A DNA stretch of 5,108 bases from Chloroflexota bacterium (lineage in GTDB: Bacteria > Chloroflexota > Anaerolineae > Aggregatilineales > UBA2796). The notes beneath the pieces are model-generated. The model was given only the letters and a program-made list of their open reading frames with translations. It was not told the DNA's origin and searched no databases. The DNA lies in NCBI GenBank assembly GCA_017743585.1, contig JAGHYP010000208.1, positions 1 through 5,108 on the forward strand, given 5' to 3'. Below, in pieces: positions 1-5,108 of this stretch (positions within the stretch are counted from its first letter, which is position 1; every line of letters starts with the position of its first letter). The position numbers and the translations under genes were made by a program.

Positions 1-320
1 GCGCCGCGACGCGGCACGTTGCGCCAAGCGAAGCGCGCCTCATCAGCATAGCCGAGCGCACTGCCTTCAGGCGGCGCGCTCACCAGCTGGAAGACTCTGC
101 ATTGCGCCTCAGCGCTCAGCGTAGGGCGCCTCGTCAGCGTAGGCAAGGCCGTGAAAGTCGGCGGCGCTGTGCGCGTTGGGGCGGGCGTCCAAGTCGGCGG
201 TAGCGTCGGCAGGGTGACTGTGCGCGCGGGCAAGATGATGCGCGCTGGGGTCGGCGTGGCGGGGATGCCTGTGCAGCCGCTCAAGACGAGCAGGGCGCTG
301 AGCGCCTGCAGCCATCTCAC
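1..320 (-). CDS. Lipoprotein with Pro/Thr-rich linker, C-terminus cut by window edge
   Basis: A 106-codon reading frame on the minus strand starts at GTG (320-318) and stays open to the left edge. Its N-terminus is a textbook lipoprotein signal peptide: M-R-W, a hydrophobic stretch (residues 4-13), then lipobox L-S-G-C with Cys16 as the predicted lipidated residue. Residues 17-68 form a low-complexity linker in which I count 15 Thr and 13 Pro among 52 residues, probably an extended tether between membrane and folded domain. From about residue 70 the composition becomes ordinary (one Cys, Phe-Ala-Trp near the end), so a folded extracytoplasmic domain seems to begin here and continue outside the window. 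The start is supported by AGGTGA (332-327), six bases upstream, inside the last codons of plsY. The GTG overlaps the plsY stop as GTGA, suggesting translational coupling. A competing frame over the same DNA gives an Arg/His/Ala-rich shadow. No family is recognised; function unknown. Confidence 0.82.
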   Translation of the reverse strand, partial: MRWLQALSALLVLSGCTGIPATPTPARIILPARTVTLPTLPPTWTPAPTRTAPPTFTALPTLTRRPTLSAEAQCRVFQLVSAPPEGSALGYADEARFAWRNVPRRG

Positions 321-973
321 GCAGGATCACCTATGCGTCGCTCGCGCCCTTCGCGCAAGCGCTGAATGTTCTCGCGATGGCGATAGTAGATCAGGGCGAC
401 GACGACGAAGGCATAGATGAAATACAGCGGCGAGGCATTTGTGCTGTTCTGCGCCACCAAATCTATCACGACCAACAAGCCTGTGGTGGCGGTTGCCAAG
501 ACGGCGAGCGAGACGTAGCGAGTCGCAATGACGACAGCGAACATCACGCTCAACGGCACGAGAATCAAGTGCGCCCATGGGAAGAAGATGACCAGCCAAG
601 TGCCGCCTGCGGTCGCTGCGCCCTTGCCGCCGCGCAATTTGCCCGTGATCAAACGCACAGGCAACGACCAACTGTGTCCGACCACTGCCGCGATGCCCGC
701 CGAGATGCTGTTGAGCGTCACATCGCCCGCTAGCAAGCTGCGCGCCGCCAAAACTGCCAAAACGCCTTTCAGAACGTCTATCAGCAGGACTATCGCTGCC
801 CACTTGAAGCCAAGCGTGCGCAGCACATTGGTAGCGCCCATGTTGCCGCTGCCAACCTTGAAGATATCAATGCCGTTCAGCTTGCCGATCATGTAAGCAG
901 AAGGGAAACTGCCCAGCGCGTAGCCGATCAAGGCGGCCAGCAGTGCGTTCGGGAGTCCTTGCGCAATGTCCAT
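317..973 (-). CDS. plsY: Glycerol-3-phosphate acyltransferase PlsY
   Basis: PlsY is the integral membrane acyltransferase that moves an acyl group from acyl-phosphate to glycerol-3-phosphate, giving lysophosphatidic acid, the first step of phospholipid synthesis in most bacteria. The 218-residue product has the length and layout of the family. Visible are GSFPSAY (21-27), the conserved SGNMGATN (42-49), D-V-L-K-G (66-70), G-H-S-W (99-102), the glycine-rich GKLRGGKGAAT (111-121) that belongs to the active site, and the C-terminal YRHRENIQRL motif (197-206). Hydrophobic segments lie at about 8-30, 57-80, 88-105, 125-150, 153-172 and 182-197. I chose the ATG at 973 because GGAGA lies just upstream with about seven bases of spacing and the hydrophobic N-terminus begins right away; an in-frame ATG at 1015 would add 14 unlikely residues. 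The stop overlaps the start of the downstream lipoprotein. No convincing promoter was found in the 146 bp separating it from the tRNA promoter. Confidence 0.96.
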   Translation of the reverse strand: MDIAQGLPNALLAALIGYALGSFPSAYMIGKLNGIDIFKVGSGNMGATNVLRTLGFKWAAIVLLIDVLKGVLAVLAARSLLAGDVTLNSISAGIAAVVGHSWSLPVRLITGKLRGGKGAATAGGTWLVIFFPWAHLILVPLSVMFAVVIATRYVSLAVLATATTGLLVVIDLVAQNSTNASPLYFIYAFVVVALIYYRHRENIQRLREGRERRIGDPA

Positions 974-1119
974 GCCTGTTTCTCTCCAAAACCTTCGGAT
1001 ATTCAGGCAAGTCAAGTCTCATAACACTGCAAGGTAGCTCTCGTTACGTCCGCGCCGCCACCTTGCGCAGCGCGGAATTCGACACAATCGCCATAGCTGA
1101 GCCTGGCTAAAACTACCTC

Positions 1120-1148
1120 TTGACCGCTTATGGCGCGCTTGCTACAAT
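1120..1148 (+). promoter_or_regulatory. Sigma-70-type promoter of tRNA-Ala
   Basis: A -35 box TTGACC (1120-1125) and a -10 box TACAAT (1143-1148) are separated by exactly 17 bases. Each box differs from the consensus (TTGACA, TATAAT) at one position. Transcription would start near 1155, a few bases before the mature tRNA end at 1161, as expected for a tRNA gene. Confidence 0.8.
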
Positions 1149-1160
1149 TCTACACAGCGT

Positions 1161-1233
1161 GGGCCTATAGCTCAGCTGGGAGAGCGCTTCAATGGCATTG
1201 AAGAGGTCGTGAGTTCGAGTCTCACTAGGTCCA
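1161..1233 (+). tRNA. tRNA-Ala (anticodon GGC)
   Basis: A complete 73-nt cloverleaf can be folded by eye. The acceptor arm pairs 1161-1167 with 1226-1232, and the D stem is GCTC/GAGC (1170-1173 with 1182-1185). The anticodon stem CTTCA/TGAAG (1187-1191 with 1199-1203) closes loop ATGGCAT, giving anticodon GGC (1194-1196), which reads GCC and GCU alanine codons. The T stem GTGAG/CTCAC (1209-1213 with 1221-1225) encloses TTCGAGT. The third acceptor pair is G3:U70 (1163 with 1230), the known main identity element for alanyl-tRNA synthetase, which independently supports the alanine call. The discriminator base is A (1233). The 3' CCA is not encoded (CTT follows), so it must be added enzymatically. 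The gene stands alone, downstream of its own promoter and convergent with the S1 gene. Confidence 0.98.
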
Positions 1234-1287
1234 CTTCGAGGATGAATGTCGCGCGCATTTCCTGATCTGATCAGCGCGAGTGCACGG

Positions 1288-1794
1288 CTAGTGTTCAAGC
1301 GTGCGCTCGCTACGCGACTGCTGCCCAAGTCGCTTGCTCAGATCGCCTTCCAGACGGCGTAAGCTCAAGCTAAGCCTGCGTGAGCTGCCGTCAACGCTCA
1401 GCACGCGCACGCGCTCGCCCTCGCGCACCACGTTGCGCGGATGCAAAAAGTTGCCCTCTGCCAGCTCCGAGATATGAATCAAGCCTTCCAAGCCTTCTTC
1501 AACGCGCGCGAACGCGCCAAAGTCCACCACGTTGGTGATAACGCCTTCGACGATTTGCCTGACGCGGTAGCGCTGTGCCATAGTTGCCCATGGGTCAGGT
1601 TGCAAGCGCTTCAGGCTGAGGGCTATGCGCCCTTGCTCGGGCTGCACATCGATTACGTACACCTTGACTCTTTCGCCGCGCCTCAGGACGTCGCGCGGAT
1701 GCTCGACTCTGCCCCAGCTCAGCTCGCTGATGTGGATCAAGCCCTCTACGCCGCCCAAATCCACAAATGCGCCGAAGTCGCACAGATTGGTCAC
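1288..1794 (-). pseudogene. S1-domain RNA-binding protein, 3' fragment (two S1 domains) of a frameshifted gene
   Basis: This is the C-terminal part of an S1-family RNA-binding protein. Two OB-fold S1 domains are clear. The first has DFGAFVDLGGVEGLIHISEL, then S-W-G-R-V-E-H-P and a closing A-L-S-L-K-R-L. After the linker Q-P-D-P-W-A-T comes the second, with DFGAFARVEEGLEGLIHISE, F-L-H-P-R-N-V-V and a closing S-L-S-L-R-R-L. Such multi-S1 proteins resemble ribosomal protein S1 and bind mRNA or ribosomal RNA. The frame stays open upstream only to about 1875. The one usable start codon near the fragment's 5' end, GTG at 1794, falls inside the first beta strand of an S1 domain, so it is not a natural start. 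Upstream homology continues in a different frame (see the 5' fragment). The sequence reads as one gene broken by a net one-base shift; a sequencing error is as likely as true decay. It could still be a functional gene if the shift is an artefact. Confidence 0.75.
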
Positions 1795-1801
1795 TTGCCC
1801 C

Positions 1802-2079
1802 TCACAGATATCGCCGCTGCGCAGCGTGCTTAAAATGTTGGCGCGCGCCCGCTTGGGCTTGTGCAGCGCGCTCGCTCAAGATCAGGCGATTCTGCTCGTA
1901 GTCGAGCTCAATCACGCGCAGGCGCAGCGTCTGCCCAACGCGCAGCGCCAGCTCACTGCGGCGCGCCGCAGAGCTAGGAAAACGCTCTTCTTCCTGCAGC
2001 AAGGCGGCCCAGTAGCTCTCATCAGGTGGCGGCAGGCTGCGCGCTGTATTTCGGGGAGCGGGCTGTCGCTTTGCATCAT
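1802..2079 (-). pseudogene. S1-domain RNA-binding protein, 5' fragment of the same frameshifted gene
   Basis: In the frame ending at TGA (1804-1802), the region from about 2025 encodes a short acidic segment (P-P-P-D-E-S-Y-W-A-A-L-L-Q-E-E-E-R) followed by R-V-G-Q-T-L-R-L-R-V-I-E-L-D and N-R-L-I-L-S-E-R-A-A. That is the usual second half of an S1 domain and the 'SERAA' linker that precedes the next S1 domain. After SERAA the frame runs into unrelated residues and stops, while the expected continuation appears in the +1 frame. The front half of this S1 domain is missing. The 5' end is uncertain: this frame has no ATG, only a TTG at 2002 without a good ribosome site. A tandem ATG at 2079 and 2076 reads M-M-Q-S-D-S-P-L-P-E in another frame, the same one as the 3' fragment, so a second indel near 2040 is possible. 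I used the ATG at 2079 as the outer limit. Confidence 0.55.
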
Positions 2080-2309
2080 TTCCGTTCGAAGCTTTATTTA
2101 TACTGCATGTAGAGCTGTATGCTTTCTTACAATAGGCGCGGCCGCTGGATTGAGGTTATAGGTAGGTCGTGGATCGTTGTCAAACGCAGCTCGCGCCGCC
2201 AAAAGTCAGGCTCAACCGATGAGCGCACGCCTGCATCTTGTGCAGAAGGCGGCGCTTATTGTACAATTGCGCGCAAGTGTGCGTATGAAATCCAGAAAGA
2301 GCTGCCAAG
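2080..2309. other. Divergent intergenic region between the S1 gene and murD
   Basis: This stretch of about 230 bp separates two divergently read genes. Its left part is AT-rich and holds a possible minus-strand -10 element, TATAAA (2102-2097), that would put a start of transcription just upstream of the ATG at 2079; I found no matching -35. Its right part carries the murD promoter at 2238-2267. A 64-codon plus-strand frame (2119-2313) overlaps the murD start as ATGA but encodes an Arg-rich peptide without recognisable features and contains the predicted promoter, so I do not call it a gene. Confidence 0.5.
2238..2267 (+). promoter_or_regulatory. Probable sigma-70-type promoter of murD
   Basis: TTGTGC (2238-2243) and TACAAT (2262-2267) are 18 bases apart. 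The -10 hexamer is identical to that of the tRNA-Ala promoter in this window. Transcription would begin near 2274, giving a leader of about 36 bases. The murD ribosome site is weak (AAAGAG at 2296-2301, eight bases before the ATG). Confidence 0.5.
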
Positions 2310-3728
2310 ATGACCACACCTGACGTGAGCGATCCTCTCTTCGGGAAAACTGCCGTGATTCTCGGCTTTGCGCGGCAGGGTCAGGCGTTAGCGCGCTGGT
2401 TGCCGACCGTCGGCGCGCGCGTGATCGTCTCGGATAAGCGCAACTTTGGCGATCTGGCAGAGGCGATCCTAGATTTTGTTAACGCGCCGATTTCATACGC
2501 GCTAAGCGGCCACCCGCTCAGTCTGTTGGATGAGGCGGATGTGTTGTTCCTGAGCGGCGGCGTCGACCCGAGGCAGCCGATCTGCGTTGAGGCGCGACGG
2601 CGCGGCATTCCGCTCAGCAACGACGCGCAGCTCTTCCTCGAGCGCTGCCCCGCGCCGATCATCGGGGTGACAGGCAGCGCCGGCAAAACCACCACAACGA
2701 CGCTGATTGGCGAGATGTGCAAAGCGGCGCAGCTGACAACCTTTGTAGGCGGCAACATCGGCGACGTGCTGCTGGACAAGCTGGATCAGGTGCGCCCTGA
2801 ACACAAAGTGGTGATGGAGCTCTCCAGCTTCCAGCTGGAGCTGATGACGCGCAGTCCGCACATCGCCGTTATCACCAATGTGACGCCCAATCACCTCGAT
2901 CGGCACGGCACAATGGAGAATTATCTTGAGGCAAAGGCGCAGATTTTTCTGCACCAGCAGCCGGACGATATCGCCATCTTCAATTTGGACGATGCAGGCA
3001 GCTTCAGCCTTTCGCGGCGCGCCATCAGCCGCAAAGCGTTCTTCAGCACACAGGATATGGTCAGCGACGGCGCGTTCTTGGCAGGCAGCCGCCTGATGGT
3101 GACGGGCGTCAGCGCGCCGGACGGCGGCGCCAAAATCGTTTGCAGCTGTGAGGATATCAAGTTGCGCGGCAAGCATAACCTGCAGAACGTGCTGGCAGCC
3201 TGCGCCGCGGCGGGTGCAGCGGGCGTTCCCGTCGAGGCGATGCGCGAAGCGATCAGGGCCTTCAAAGGCGTGCCGCATCGCCTTGAGGTGGTGCGCGTGG
3301 TCGGTGGCGTGACCTACGTCAACGATAGCATCGCCACGTCGCCCGATCGCGTCATCGCCGCCATTTGCAGCTTCAACGAGCCTATCATCCTGCTGGCAGG
3401 CGGGCGTGACAAGAAATTGCCTTGGGATCGACTGCTGACGCTTGTTGTTGATCGCGTGAAGCACCTGATCACCTTCGGCGAATTCGGGGAGCAGATCGCC
3501 GAGATGACGCGGCGCCTGATCAGGCCGCGCAGCTACATAGATGCTGTCGAGTACTACGCGACGTTGGATATCGCCGTCAAACACGCAGCGGAGATCGCGC
3601 GCAGCGGAGACGTCGTCCTGCTCAGCCCCGGCTGCGCCAGCTACGATGCCTATCAGGACTTCGAAGAGCGCGGCGAGCACTTCCGCGCGTTGGTCTCCGC
3701 CCTTGAAGAGCGCGGCTCGCGGCGCTGA
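2310..3728 (+). CDS. murD: UDP-N-acetylmuramoylalanine--D-glutamate ligase MurD
   Basis: MurD is the cytoplasmic ATP-dependent ligase that adds D-glutamate to UDP-N-acetylmuramoyl-L-alanine, the second amino-acid addition in peptidoglycan precursor synthesis. The 472-residue protein is of normal length and shows all three Mur-ligase domains. Residues 1-115 are a Rossmann-like UDP-binding domain (VILGFARQG at 16-24). The central ATPase has the P-loop GVTGSAGKTT (119-128), ELSSFQLE (170-177), NVTPNHLDRHG (190-200) and Lys209 in LEAKAQIF, matching the carbamylated lysine of the family. KHNLQNVLAA (288-297) and PHRLEVV (322-328) follow. The C-terminal domain has NDSIATSP (338-345), AGGRDKKLPW (363-372) and LLSPGCASYD (437-446), the signature that distinguishes MurD from MurC, MurE and MurF. 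The ATG at 2310 gives a natural N-terminus. No other division or cell-wall gene is adjacent, so this copy lies outside a classical dcw cluster, at least within view. It appears intact. Confidence 0.97.
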   Translation: MTTPDVSDPLFGKTAVILGFARQGQALARWLPTVGARVIVSDKRNFGDLAEAILDFVNAPISYALSGHPLSLLDEADVLFLSGGVDPRQPICVEARRRGIPLSNDAQLFLERCPAPIIGVTGSAGKTTTTTLIGEMCKAAQLTTFVGGNIGDVLLDKLDQVRPEHKVVMELSSFQLELMTRSPHIAVITNVTPNHLDRHGTMENYLEAKAQIFLHQQPDDIAIFNLDDAGSFSLSRRAISRKAFFSTQDMVSDGAFLAGSRLMVTGVSAPDGGAKIVCSCEDIKLRGKHNLQNVLAACAAAGAAGVPVEAMREAIRAFKGVPHRLEVVRVVGGVTYVNDSIATSPDRVIAAICSFNEPIILLAGGRDKKLPWDRLLTLVVDRVKHLITFGEFGEQIAEMTRRLIRPRSYIDAVEYYATLDIAVKHAAEIARSGDVVLLSPGCASYDAYQDFEERGEHFRALVSALEERGSRR

Positions 3729-3810
3729 TCGGCGATCCGCTGCATTTTGCGCGCGCCTTTGCTATGCTTGAGAGATATTGACCGAGAAGCGCACAGAATA
3801 CTGAAAGCTC

Positions 3811-4476
3811 ATGAGACGATTATTCTCGCCCGCCATCCTAGTTTGCATCGGACTGCTGCTCGCGGGCTGTGGATCGCCGCCGCCACTGGTCTCGGATCGC
3901 TACTTGAACGACACCAGCCTGATCACGGGCGACCCGTGCAGCGCACCTTGTTTCCAAAATATCACTGTCGGCAAGACGACTTTTGCCGATGCGCTCACGC
4001 TGATACGCCACAACGCGCTCTTCAGAGACGTGCAAAGCCAAGATAATCCGCCGCAAGCCGCTTGGAACGCTGCGAACGGCGAGCAATGCTGCCAGATGAC
4101 CGCCAATCCACAAACGGGCATTGTGGACGCCTTGCTCATCCGCGTGGCGCCCGTCATGACGGTCGGCGACGTGATCGCCAAATACGGCGAGCCACCTTAT
4201 GTCTCGGTCTTGCCGCAAGATTACTCTGAGACCGAGACGGCGCTCGGGCTGATCTATCCCAAGCAAGGCAACGTGCTGTGGGTCGTGCCGGGCAACGCGC
4301 AAAGCACGCTCGACGCGACCGATCCAGTGGTGATCGTGCTATACCTGAACCCAGCTGAATTCGACAAGCTGCTGGAAACAGCTCAGCTGAGCGGTTGGCT
4401 CGGTTACGTCTCAGTGGCTGAGTATCGCGCGGCGCCGCCAATCATCACGCCGCGCGTCACGCCGACGCCAAACTGA
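3811..4476 (+). CDS. Lipoprotein of unknown function with paired cysteines (PC-x-APCF type)
   Basis: The 221-residue product begins with a lipoprotein signal peptide: M-R-R, a hydrophobic core (residues 8-17) and lipobox L-A-G-C with Cys20. The mature protein has two cysteine pairs, Cys43/Cys47 in DPCSAPCFQNITVGKTT (41-57) and Cys93/Cys94, which could form disulfides outside the cell. Two segments share a pattern of a 'TVG' turn followed by a helix: ITVGKTTFADALTLI (51-65) and MTVGDVIAKYGEPPYVSV (116-133). The second, with its G-E-P, recalls the small alpha/beta repeats of BamE/SmpA-like proteins; that is an inference from pattern, not a domain call. The tail T-P-R-V-T-P-T-P-N is Pro/Thr-rich. 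From memory, similar 'PC-x-APC' lipoproteins are frequent in Chloroflexota and uncharacterised. It lies 82 bp downstream of murD in the same direction, so readthrough is possible. The ribosome site is weak (GAAAG at 3803-3807). Confidence 0.88.
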   Translation: MRRLFSPAILVCIGLLLAGCGSPPPLVSDRYLNDTSLITGDPCSAPCFQNITVGKTTFADALTLIRHNALFRDVQSQDNPPQAAWNAANGEQCCQMTANPQTGIVDALLIRVAPVMTVGDVIAKYGEPPYVSVLPQDYSETETALGLIYPKQGNVLWVVPGNAQSTLDATDPVVIVLYLNPAEFDKLLETAQLSGWLGYVSVAEYRAAPPIITPRVTPTPN

Positions 4477-4479
4477 CTG

Positions 4480-4495
4480 CGCACATTCCCGTGCG
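4480..4495 (+). terminator. Small hairpin just after the lipoprotein stop codon (weak terminator candidate)
   Basis: CGCAC (4480-4484) and GTGCG (4491-4495) form a perfect 5-bp stem around a six-base loop, starting four bases after the lipoprotein stop. No T-run follows, so it is not a canonical intrinsic terminator; it could act as a 3'-end stabiliser, or be chance. Confidence 0.2.
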
Positions 4496-4553
4496 ATCCT
4501 GATCGAAGACCGCGCCCTACAAAACGCGCTCCGCATGCATTTTTCTGATCATT

Positions 4554-4584
4554 TTGGTAAAATTGAGCGGAGAAACTCTATAAC
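4554..4584 (+). promoter_or_regulatory. Possible promoter of sufS
   Basis: TTGGTA (4554-4559) and TATAAC (4579-4584) lie in an AT-rich patch upstream of sufS with a spacer of 19 bases, longer than ideal. Transcription would start near 4591. The position is right for sufS, but the match is modest. Confidence 0.35.
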
Positions 4585-4599
4585 TTGGAATTTCCGAAG
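4584..4599 (+). repeat. Short imperfect inverted repeat over the expected sufS start of transcription
   Basis: GGAA (4587-4590) and TTCC (4592-4595) mirror each other around one T, flanked by CTT and AAG that also pair if G4596 is skipped. The element lies directly after the possible -10 box, and its right arm includes most of the sufS ribosome site (GAAGG, 4596-4600). That placement suits an operator or a site that hides the ribosome site, but a repeat this short is easily found by chance. Confidence 0.25.
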
Positions 4600-4609
4600 G
4601 CAGCAGCAT

Positions 4610-5108
4610 ATGCCTCACTTGACTTTTGAGCAAACAGCGCGCCAGATGGCAATCTACCGCGCTGATTTTCCGATTCTCGCTCGGATGGTGCGCCCGAATG
4701 TGCCGCTCGTCTACCTCGATAACGCGGCGACGACGCAGAAGCCTTTGGCTGTGCTGCGCGCTGTTGAAGAATTCTACACCCAGATGAACGCCAACGTGCA
4801 TCGCGGCGTGCATACCTTTAGCGAGAAGGCAACTGCCGCCTATGAAGCGGCGCGCGACGCCGTCCGCGACTTTTTGGGCGCTGCCAGCAGCCGCGAGATC
4901 ATCTTCACGCGCAACGCGACCGAGGCGATCAACCTTGTGGCGCACGCTTGGGGGCTGGCGAATCTGCGCCCGGGCGATCAGATTTTGATCAGCGAGATGG
5001 AGCACCACGCCAACATCGTGCCTTGGCAGCTGGTGGCAGAGCGCACTGGCGCGCAGATCGTGCCGATTCCGATCACAGATGATGGGCAAATCGATCAGGA
5101 CGCTTACC
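4610..5108 (+). CDS. sufS: Cysteine desulfurase SufS, N-terminal part (3' end beyond window)
   Basis: SufS is a pyridoxal-phosphate enzyme that takes sulfur from cysteine as an enzyme-bound persulfide and hands it to the SUF iron-sulfur cluster assembly machinery (SufU or SufE, then SufBCD). The first 166 codons are present. They show R-A-D-F-P-I-L (17-23), YLDNAATTQKP (35-45), NVHRGVHTFSEKAT (62-75), the helix AAYEAARDAVRDFLGA (76-91), EIIFTRNATEAINLVA (96-111) and SEMEHHANIVPWQ (128-140), where the histidine pair includes the residue that stacks on the cofactor. The NVHRG.H segment and the MEHHANIVPW wording point to group II SufS/CsdA rather than group I NifS/IscS. The cofactor lysine and catalytic cysteine lie beyond the window, so activity cannot be judged. 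The ATG at 4610 is supported by GAAGG (4596-4600), nine bases upstream. Other suf genes may follow off the right edge. Confidence 0.95.
   Translation, partial: MPHLTFEQTARQMAIYRADFPILARMVRPNVPLVYLDNAATTQKPLAVLRAVEEFYTQMNANVHRGVHTFSEKATAAYEAARDAVRDFLGAASSREIIFTRNATEAINLVAHAWGLANLRPGDQILISEMEHHANIVPWQLVAERTGAQIVPIPITDDGQIDQDAY

Noticed and set aside
109..330. Minus-strand frame of 73 codons starting at GTG and rich in Arg, His and Ala
   Set aside because: It is a shadow of the real lipoprotein in another frame; the frame starting at GTG 320 has a signal peptide, lipobox and well placed ribosome site.
1249..1279. Possible hairpin TCGCGC/GCGCGA between the tRNA and the S1 gene, with a nested CTGATC/GATCAG palindrome
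   Set aside because: The loop is 19 bases, the nested palindrome leaves a one-base loop, and there is no T-run on either side, so it is not convincing as a terminator for either gene.
2119..2313. Plus-strand 64-codon frame ending in an ATGA overlap with murD
   Set aside because: No ribosome site or recognisable protein features were seen, it is Arg-rich, and it contains the predicted murD promoter. The overlap is probably chance.
2502..3680. Long minus-strand frame of 392 codons antisense to murD
   Set aside because: murD on the other strand is certain. The antisense product is His/Arg/Ala-rich without motifs, typical of a shadow in GC-rich coding DNA.
3740..3768. TATGCT (3763-3768) with a -35 at CTGCAT as promoter for the lipoprotein
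   Set aside because: The -35 matches the consensus at only two positions; readthrough from murD is equally possible.
4511..4545. CGCG/CGCG stem followed by a run of five T upstream of sufS
   Set aside because: The stem is only four base pairs and the T-run starts 12 bases after it, too far for an intrinsic terminator.
4517..5089. Minus-strand frame of 190 codons antisense to sufS
   Set aside because: It mirrors the clear SufS coding frame and shows no motifs of its own.

Overview
The window is ordinary bacterial chromosome with a GC content I judge by eye to be around 58-60%. It carries housekeeping genes mixed with two lineage-specific lipoproteins. The best guess for the host is Chloroflexota (an Anaerolineae-like lineage). 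This is inference from the style of the Pro/Thr-rich lipoprotein linkers, the 'PC-x-APCF' lipoprotein family and the wording of the S1-domain protein; no ribosomal RNA is present to confirm it.

Layout, left to right. (1) On the minus strand, plsY (glycerol-3-phosphate acyltransferase) is followed by a lipoprotein gene that runs off the left edge. The two overlap at a GTGA and are probably translationally coupled. (2) On the plus strand there is a single tRNA-Ala(GGC) with a near-consensus promoter. (3) On the minus strand and convergent with the tRNA lies an S1-domain RNA-binding protein gene. It is not intact as given: its reading frame breaks between 1802 and 1875, its first S1 domain lacks its front half, and its start is unclear. 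(4) A divergent intergenic region of about 230 bp holds a promoter for murD. (5) On the plus strand follow murD (complete), a complete 221-residue lipoprotein, and the first 166 codons of sufS (cysteine desulfurase), which runs off the right edge.

The genes serve separate jobs: phospholipid synthesis (PlsY), translation (tRNA-Ala, S1-type protein), peptidoglycan precursor synthesis (MurD), iron-sulfur cluster assembly (SufS) and the cell envelope (two lipoproteins of unknown role). I see no mobile element, CRISPR array, toxin-antitoxin pair, defence system or other hidden system. The item most worth a second look is the broken S1 gene: either a real decaying gene or a sequence/assembly error. 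After it come the lipoprotein that is hidden out of frame behind plsY and the lipoprotein with paired cysteines.
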